Assembly: GCA_905235855.1 (NCBI GenBank) | Contig: CAJONE010000010.1 | Span: forward strand, 1 to 49,945 | DNA length: 49,945 bases | Direction of reading: 5' to 3' | Origin: an uncultured Bacteroidales bacterium | GTDB taxonomy: Bacteria; Bacteroidota; Bacteroidia; Bacteroidales; P3 | Shown here: positions 44,983 to 49,945 of the stretch, in pieces | How the letters are laid out: each line of letters begins with the position of its first letter | Position numbering within the stretch: position 1 is the stretch's first letter | Position numbers and translations under genes: made by a program | Notes under the pieces: generated by a model | The model's database searches: none | The model's input: only the letters and a program-made list of their open reading frames with translations | What the model was told of the DNA's origin: nothing

Positions 44983-45477
44983 ATGGAATTAGCATTTAGA
45001 ACAAATCAAGAGGCAATATATGTGTTGCGACCTTATGTCTCATCCTCCAATGTGGATGCTATAAAAAAGCAAAAGTCAAAGTATAAGAAAATTATTCGAC
45101 CATTACTGATACCAGACAATGGAATAATTAATGGAAATGCATTAAAAAATAATTATTTCCCACTAGAAACTCATAATAATAATGTATATGATTTTTTTAT
45201 TTCTCACTCGCATAATGATGTAGAAGCCGCATATTTGTTAGCTGCTTGGTTGCAATGTCATTGCGGGAAGACCTGCTTTGTTGATTCTATTGCATGGGGA
45301 AGTGCCGATGAATTGTTGAAAGAAATAGACGACAAATATTGTTATCGAAAGCATAGCAAGACATATGATTATAAAAAACGTAATTTCACCACTTCTCATG
45401 TGCATGCAATACTCTCAATGTCCTTGTTAGATGTTATCAAGAATTCTAAATATTGTATTTTTTTTAGAAAGCAATGA
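44983..45477 (+). CDS. second TIR-domain protein, truncated by a frameshift
   Basis: 164 codons of a TIR protein that stops early. After an N-terminal arm of about 65 residues, the TIR core reads VYDFFISHSHNDVEAAYLLA, CGKTCFVDSIAWGSADEL (E110, candidate catalytic Glu) and SKYCIFF. In a TIR protein the chain would continue. A run of eight T at 45458-45465 just before the stop shifts the frame; with seven T it would continue as LESNESISLTNGL. Follows the macro effector by 1 bp. It is probably a second Thoeris sensor. Confidence 0.75.
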   Translation: MELAFRTNQEAIYVLRPYVSSSNVDAIKKQKSKYKKIIRPLLIPDNGIINGNALKNNYFPLETHNNNVYDFFISHSHNDVEAAYLLAAWLQCHCGKTCFVDSIAWGSADELLKEIDDKYCYRKHSKTYDYKKRNFTTSHVHAILSMSLLDVIKNSKYCIFFRKQ

Positions 45478-45708
45478 ATCAATAAGTTTAACAAATGGGT
45501 TAAAGAAAAAGACATTCTCTCCATGGCTTTATGAGGAAATAAAGTATATGAGACTGTTGCAACCCTCAAAAAAAGAAGGTGTTTCAGTGATTCCTTAAAT
45601 GAGGATTTCAAAATAGAGTATGAAGTAGATGAACTGAATCTATTTCCTTTCCTTGATGGTTCAAGATTATTGAGTTTAAACAAAGATTTTTCACAAACGA
45701 CTTTATAG
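45458..45708 (+). pseudogene. C-terminal remainder of the second TIR protein
   Basis: Removing one T from the run at 45458-45465 opens the frame for 44 codons (LESNESISLTNGLKKK, FSPWLYEEIKYMRLL) up to a run of seven A at 45568-45574; adding one A there continues it as RRCFSDSLNEDFKIEYE and on to FLDGSRLLSLNK, stop at 45706-45708. The two shifts compensate: the end is back in the frame of the N-terminal part. Confidence 0.6.
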
Positions 45709-45727
45709 CAACTCCTAAAAAACAATC

Positions 45728-46897
45728 ATGACAGAATGGAAAGAATATAAATTGGGAGAGGTAGGAGAAATTATTACAGGGAAGACACCTTCGGTTCGTA
45801 ATCCTGAAGATTGGGGGAATAATTTTCTTTTTATAACCCCATCGGATTATTGTAATTATGGTAAATATGCGAAGAATAGTATTCGCAAGCTTTCGGTATC
45901 CGGCCTTGAACGACTAAAAAAGAAAGTATTGCCACCCAAATCCATCCTTGTGACCTGCATAGGTTCTGATATGGGGAAAGTGGTTATGAATAACGTCATG
46001 TGTATTACGAATCAGCAAATAAACGCAATTGTTCCGTACAAAGAGTACGATAATGATTTTGTCTATTACTCGCTTTTGAATGCTTATGATACATTGAGAG
46101 TATTAGGTGGGGATGGGACGGCTGTTCCTATTGTGAATAAAAGTGATTTTGAAAATATTGTTTTAAAAATGCCATCACTTGTTGAGCAGAAGCGGATAGC
46201 GGGGGTGTTGAGTTCGTTGGATGATAAGATAGATTTGTTGCATCGGGAGAACGAGACCCTCGAAGCCCTCGCCGAAACCCTCTTCCGCCACTACTTCATC
46301 GAAAACCCCAACCCCACCTGGAAAGAAGGCAAACTGGGTGACTATATCAAAACGACATCAGGAGGAACACCTTCTCGAAAAATAATGAAATATTACACTT
46401 CTGGATCTTTCGGATGGGTGAAGTCTAAAGAACTACACGGAACTTTTATTTTTGAAACAGAAGAGAATATAACAGAAGAGGCTGTGTGTAATTCATCGGC
46501 AAAGGTACTGCCTGCTAATAGCGTACTGATTGCAATGTATGGAGCAACTGTGGGGGAGTACGGCATTTTAGCACACCCGATGACCTGTAATCAGGCCGTA
46601 TGTGCATTACTTCCTAATGAGAAATACCCCTACTCTTATCTTTTTGGATGGACTATTTTTCATAAACAAGATTTGATTAATTTAGCGACAGGTGCTGCTC
46701 AACAAAATATCAGTCAAGATTTGATAAAACAACAAACAATTTGTACAGATTATGAACTCATTAAAACATTTGACAAACAAGTCGGATCATTTTTAGAGAA
46801 GATAAAATCCAACCAATATCAAATCCTCTCGCTGTCAGTCCAACGAGACATGTTGCTCCCCCGTCTAATGTCTGGCGAAGTGAAAATATATGATTGA
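45728..46897 (+). CDS. hsdS: type I restriction-modification specificity subunit
   Basis: A 389-residue HsdS with two target-recognition domains (about 1-150 and 198-345), each followed by a conserved helix (EQKRIAGVLSSLDDKIDLLH and NISQDLIKQQTICTDYE..FDKQVGSFLEKIK). Each half begins similarly: WKEYKLGEV and WKEGKLGDY. DNA of the central helix and linker (about 46170-46330) is GC-rich, like hsdM and hsdR, while both TRDs are AT-rich; this mosaic is typical for TRD exchange. It starts 20 bp after the TIR remnant. Confidence 0.95.
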   Translation: MTEWKEYKLGEVGEIITGKTPSVRNPEDWGNNFLFITPSDYCNYGKYAKNSIRKLSVSGLERLKKKVLPPKSILVTCIGSDMGKVVMNNVMCITNQQINAIVPYKEYDNDFVYYSLLNAYDTLRVLGGDGTAVPIVNKSDFENIVLKMPSLVEQKRIAGVLSSLDDKIDLLHRENETLEALAETLFRHYFIENPNPTWKEGKLGDYIKTTSGGTPSRKIMKYYTSGSFGWVKSKELHGTFIFETEENITEEAVCNSSAKVLPANSVLIAMYGATVGEYGILAHPMTCNQAVCALLPNEKYPYSYLFGWTIFHKQDLINLATGAAQQNISQDLIKQQTICTDYELIKTFDKQVGSFLEKIKSNQYQILSLSVQRDMLLPRLMSGEVKIYD

Positions 46898-47451
46898 AAC
46901 GGGATATATAGTGAGTCGAGCCCGAAGGGATCAAACAGATATAGCCCACTGCATCGCGGTGGGTTCGGATGTCATTTCCCGTCAAATGCAGCCTGTAGGG
47001 CTGCGACATATCCGTTGTGTACCCAATATTGTTGCAGCCCTACAGACTGCATTTGATATGGTCGTATCGCATACCCGGGGCGTTGCCCCCGGGCTGTATC
47101 TGTTGCGGCACTCCGTGCCTCGGCAGAGACTGAAAGGCTCCAACAGATATAGCGTATGGCAACGCCATACGACAGATGGATTATACCGTCCCCAGCAGCC
47201 TGAAGGGCTGCGACATATCCGTATTGTACCCAGTGTTGTTGCAGCCCTTCAGGCTGCTTCTGCCTGTGTCACGCGACGAAACCCCAGGGCGTTGCCGCTG
47301 GGCTACATTTGTTCCAGCCCGTCGGTCTGCTTCTGCCCGTGTCACACGACGAAACCCCAGGGCGTTGCCGCTGGGCTACATTTGTTCCAGCCCGTCGGTC
47401 TGGCTTTCACTGCGATGAATCAAAAAATTAAACAATAGAAAAAATATAATT
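46898..47451. repeat. REP/BIME-like palindrome cluster
   Basis: 554 bp without a gene but rich in GC palindromes: CCCACTGC..GCGGTGGG near 46945, a 63-nt stem-loop based on GCAGCCTGTAGGGCTGC and its partner at 46988-47050, its near-copy at 47194-47257, CCCGGGGCGTTGCCCCCGGG near 47074, GGCACTCCGTGCC near 47107, CGTATGGCAACGCCATACG near 47155, and the 73-bp tandem repeat below. The IS200-like transposase gene follows directly. Confidence 0.8.
47256..47401 (+). repeat. 73-bp tandem direct repeat, two copies
   Basis: Copies at 47256-47328 and 47329-47401 differ at about two bases. Each contains CCCCAGGGCGTTGCCGCTGGG, a REP-like palindrome. Confidence 0.9.
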
Positions 47452-47907
47452 ATGTCACAATCATTGTCACAAATATATATTCATCTGGTGTTCCACATAA
47501 AAAATGATGGGATTACATTGTTGGAGGATGATTGTCCAAAAATGTTTGCATATATCGATGGGATAGTCCGGAACAAAGGAAGTTTTGTTATTCAAATAGG
47601 CGGAATGCCTGACCACATCCATATTCTTTGCACCCTGCCAAGGACAATTTCAACCGCTGACTTTGTAGAGGACATCAAAAAATGCAGCAGTAAATGGGTA
47701 AAAACAATGGCTTCTCGCTATTCAAAATTTGCCTGGCAAGGAGGATATGGTGTGTTCTCGGTAAGTGACTCGCAAGTTGAAAAGACGAAGCAATACATCT
47801 TAAATCAAAAAACGCACCACAAACATAAGACATTCCACGAAGAATACCTTGACTTTTTGAAACATTACCATATAGAATATAAGGAAGAGTATCTTTTCAC
47901 AGACTAA
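47452..47907 (+). CDS. IS200-like HUH transposase (RAYT-type)
   Basis: A 151-residue Y1 transposase. HUH motif H55-I-H57 in GGMPDHIHILC; catalytic Tyr Y115 in KTKQYILNQ, with Gln119 next to it. The C-terminal region (THHKHKTFHEEYLDFLKHYH) is typical of the family. Because a palindrome cluster of REP type lies immediately upstream and no insertion-sequence ends are apparent, the gene is probably a REP-associated tyrosine transposase rather than a mobile IS. An ordinary IS200 copy remains possible. Confidence 0.85.
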   Translation: MSQSLSQIYIHLVFHIKNDGITLLEDDCPKMFAYIDGIVRNKGSFVIQIGGMPDHIHILCTLPRTISTADFVEDIKKCSSKWVKTMASRYSKFAWQGGYGVFSVSDSQVEKTKQYILNQKTHHKHKTFHEEYLDFLKHYHIEYKEEYLFTD

Positions 47908-47987
47908 AATCACCGAACCATCGCCGAAGGATTATAGAACCCACATAGAAGGATCGAAGAAGGGAAACTTACAAAAACAAATGAAAT

Positions 47988-48530
47988 ATGGCACTGCCGA
48001 TAAACATAGAAGACCTGTTGAACAGGAGAAAAATAGAGTCTAACCGCATTGAGTTCAAAAAGGGTTGGAATCCAACGGACGTTTACCGAAGCATTGGGGC
48101 TTTTGCCAATATTCAAGAGGAATTGAAAAAGAACGGCTCGCCGCGAGCTACAGTTGAGACCAATAGTGAACGAAGTTTCATCAATGTGTTTATTCCTGTA
48201 CACAAAGGCTGTGGCAAACGTGTTGTTTTGAATGCACCTGTAAATGCACCTGTAAATAGCATTGCAAATGCAACTGTAAATGCAACTGTAAATGCAACTG
48301 TAAATGCAACTGTAAACGCAACTGTAAACGCAACTGTAAATTTCAACAAAACTCAGAAACGCATTATTGGAATGATTACCGAAAACAATAGGGTGACATA
48401 TAATGAAATGATTGAAAGAATAGGTGTTGATAGATCGAATATATATAGGGCTATTAAGACACTTAAGGAAAAATGTATTCTGGAACGCATCGGAGAATAC
48501 AAAAACGGATATTGGAAACTAAACATATAA
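47988..48530 (+). CDS. shrunken AlbA_2-type regulator with winged helix and NATV repeats
   Basis: A 180-residue protein. It begins [20 protein letters not shown], the start of AlbA_2/RecG-like ATP-binding regulators (normally about 450-500 residues), then jumps to the late part ([22 protein letters not shown]) with the middle deleted in frame. A repeat region (NAPV, NSIA, six NATV) leads to a winged-helix domain ([35 protein letters not shown]). It probably cannot bind nucleotide. It may be an evolving or remnant regulator of the island. Confidence 0.75.
   Translation: MALPINIEDLLNRRKIESNRIEFKKGWNPTDVYRSIGAFANIQEELKKNGSPRATVETNSERSFINVFIPVHKGCGKRVVLNAPVNAPVNSIANATVNATVNATVNATVNATVNATVNFNKTQKRIIGMITENNRVTYNEMIERIGVDRSNIYRAIKTLKEKCILERIGEYKNGYWKLNI
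48231..48338 (+). repeat. 12-bp minisatellite, nine units
   Basis: Units of aatgcaactgta and variants (two aatgcacctgta, one aatagcattgca, four aatgcaactgta, two aacgcaactgta). Unit length is a multiple of three, so copy changes keep the frame. Confidence 0.92.
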
Positions 48531-48534
48531 TGTT

Positions 48535-49945
48535 ATGACCAAGCTGACGGAATCGGATATTGAGCAGATGACCATCGAGATATTGCAGAGTCGTGGGTAT
48601 GAATACCTCTACGGCCCTGATATCGCGCCGGATGGACAGTCGCCTATGCGGACATCGTTGAGCGAGGTGGTGCTGCGCGAGAAACTGGAGGCGGCAGTGC
48701 GGCGGCTCAATCCGTCGCTGCCCGCTGCGGTACTCGACGAAACCGTCAAGACGGTGCTGCGTATCGATTCCACCGACCTGTTGGCCGACAACGAGTGTTT
48801 CCACGAACTGCTGACGCAGGGCGTGACGGTGTCGGTCTACGAACAGGGCGAGGAACGCGGCAAGAAGGTGTGGCTGGTGGACTTTGACGACTCCTGGAAC
48901 AACGACTTCACGGTGGTCAACCAGTTCACCGTCGTGGAGAACGGCCACAACCTGCGACCCGACGTAGTGCTGTTTGTCAACGGTCTGCCGTTAGTGGTGA
49001 TGGAGTTGAAGAATGCTGCCGACGAGGAGGCCACCATCAGAGCCTCCTACAACCAGATAGAGACCTACAAAGCGCAGATACCGTCGCTGTTTGTATACAA
49101 TGAGCTAATCGTCATCTCCGATGGTTTGGAAGCCCGCGCGGGCTCGCTGTCGGCAGGGTTGAGTCGCTATTCGGCCTGGAAGAGCGAGGACGGCGAAACC
49201 GTGGCCTCGCATCTGGTGGGTGAGCTGGAGGTGCTGCTGCGCGGTATGCTGAACCGAGAGACGCTTCTCGACCTGGTGCAAGCCTTCACCGTCTTCGAGA
49301 AAGACAAGCACGAAGACAAGGCCACTGGCCAGCTGACCATCACCACGGTGAAGAAGGTGGCTGCCTACCATCAATACTATGCTGTCAACAAGGCTGTGGA
49401 GTCCACCCTCCGTGCCACAGGCATCAACAGCGCCGTGCCCGAGGCTGCAGAGTCGCCGGAGAATTTCGGATTCAAGACCGTCAAGGAGCAGCAGACCGGC
49501 GACCATCGCGCCGGTGTGGTGTGGCACACGCAGGGCAGCGGCAAATCGCTGTCGATGGTGTTCTACACAGGCAGGATAGTACAGCGTCTGAACAACCCCA
49601 CGGTGGTGGTCATCACTGACCGCAACGACCTCGACGACCAGCTCTTCGAGACCTTCGTGGCCTCCAAGCAGCTGCTGCGCCAGACACCCGTGCAGGCCGA
49701 CAGCCGCGACCACCTGAAACACCTGCTGCAGGTGCAGTCGGGAGGTGTGGTCTTCACCACCATACAGAAATTCCAGCCCGAGGAGGGCAACCGCTACGAC
49801 CTGCTGACCAATAGAACCAATGTGGTTGTCATTGCCGACGAGGCGCACCGCACACAGTATGGCTTCGGTGCCAAGACCCGCGAGGTGCGCAACGAGGCCG
49901 ACGAGGTGGTGGGCTCGGAAATCAAATATGGCTTCGCCAAGTACC
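48535..49945 (+). CDS. hsdR: type I restriction endonuclease subunit, 3' end outside window
   Basis: The first 470 codons of the translocating nuclease subunit. Nuclease domain: D143 and E157-L-K159 in RPDVVLFVNGLPLVVMELKN. Helicase: Walker A HTQGSGKS at 331-338, DRNDLDDQL, and DEAH at 435-438. The start is ATG 48535; an ATG at 48530 is followed by a stop two codons later. GC-rich like hsdM. No stop codon before the edge, so the gene continues past 49945. Confidence 0.95.
   Translation, partial: MTKLTESDIEQMTIEILQSRGYEYLYGPDIAPDGQSPMRTSLSEVVLREKLEAAVRRLNPSLPAAVLDETVKTVLRIDSTDLLADNECFHELLTQGVTVSVYEQGEERGKKVWLVDFDDSWNNDFTVVNQFTVVENGHNLRPDVVLFVNGLPLVVMELKNAADEEATIRASYNQIETYKAQIPSLFVYNELIVISDGLEARAGSLSAGLSRYSAWKSEDGETVASHLVGELEVLLRGMLNRETLLDLVQAFTVFEKDKHEDKATGQLTITTVKKVAAYHQYYAVNKAVESTLRATGINSAVPEAAESPENFGFKTVKEQQTGDHRAGVVWHTQGSGKSLSMVFYTGRIVQRLNNPTVVVITDRNDLDDQLFETFVASKQLLRQTPVQADSRDHLKHLLQVQSGGVVFTTIQKFQPEEGNRYDLLTNRTNVVVIADEAHRTQYGFGAKTREVRNEADEVVGSEIKYGFAKY

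Noticed and set aside
46898-47451. CRISPR array or tRNA-like genes
   Set aside because: Palindromes are of different sequence and spacing, without constant repeat-spacer rhythm, and no cloverleaf fits.
48231-48338. CRISPR array
   Set aside because: Units are contiguous 12-mers without spacers and lie in a coding frame.

Overview
The window is a Bacteroidales chromosome segment. The evidence is tRNA and mRNA promoters with a TAnnTTTG -7 box, type IX secretion genes (porU, porV) next to ispF as in Porphyromonas-type genomes, a GWxTD protein, C_GCAxxG_C_C and DUF975 proteins, and weak Shine-Dalgarno sites. Anaerobic metabolism is indicated by fumarate reductase, HydF, NrdD/NrdG and MeaB. The genus cannot be fixed from sequence alone. 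Several genes appear to start with TTG.

Layout. 1-3751 (minus strand): a hydF-folA-HD hydrolase-meaB run and a short secreted protein with a sorting-tail-like end. 4058-5245: an HD-hydrolase/GNAT fusion. 5643-5838: two tandem tRNA-Val genes and a terminator. 6050-8809: frdA and frdB with no cytochrome b gene beside them. 8968-16163: porU (broken by about 140 bp of unrelated sequence), porV, ispF, clpS, and an NfeD-FloA pair. 16331-27135 (minus strand): nrdD/nrdG, a DUF975 membrane protein, two envelope proteins, gltX, a family 2 glycosyltransferase, an LpxL-type acyltransferase and a GWxTD protein. 27318-33882 (plus strand): a dedicated fatty-acid-synthase-like cluster (acyltransferase, ketosynthase, ACP, three hotdog proteins, CrtI-type oxidoreductase, FabG). 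It resembles the core of aryl-polyene or flexirubin clusters but has no aromatic starter gene in view. 33919-39131: a LytS/LytR-type two-component system coupled to LemA, a TPM-domain protein and a large secreted protein. 39189-40250: a redox-type Cys protein and a SpoU RNA methylase.

40253 to the window end is a defence island built in a type I restriction-modification locus: hsdM, a YhcG-like PDDEXK nuclease, small ORFs with covarying hairpins, a Thoeris-like cassette (TIR-like ThsB, 2TM-macro effector, second TIR protein with two homopolymer frameshifts), hsdS, a REP-type palindrome cluster with its IS200-like/RAYT transposase, a shrunken AlbA-type regulator with a 12-bp minisatellite, and hsdR running off the end. 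HsdM and HsdR keep the GC-rich composition of the chromosome; the cargo and both HsdS recognition domains are AT-rich, which suggests modular acquisition.

The strongest leads are the Thoeris cassette nested between hsdM and hsdS with a possibly switchable second TIR gene, the REP/RAYT block inside the same island, the reduced polyene-like synthase cluster, and the damaged porU.
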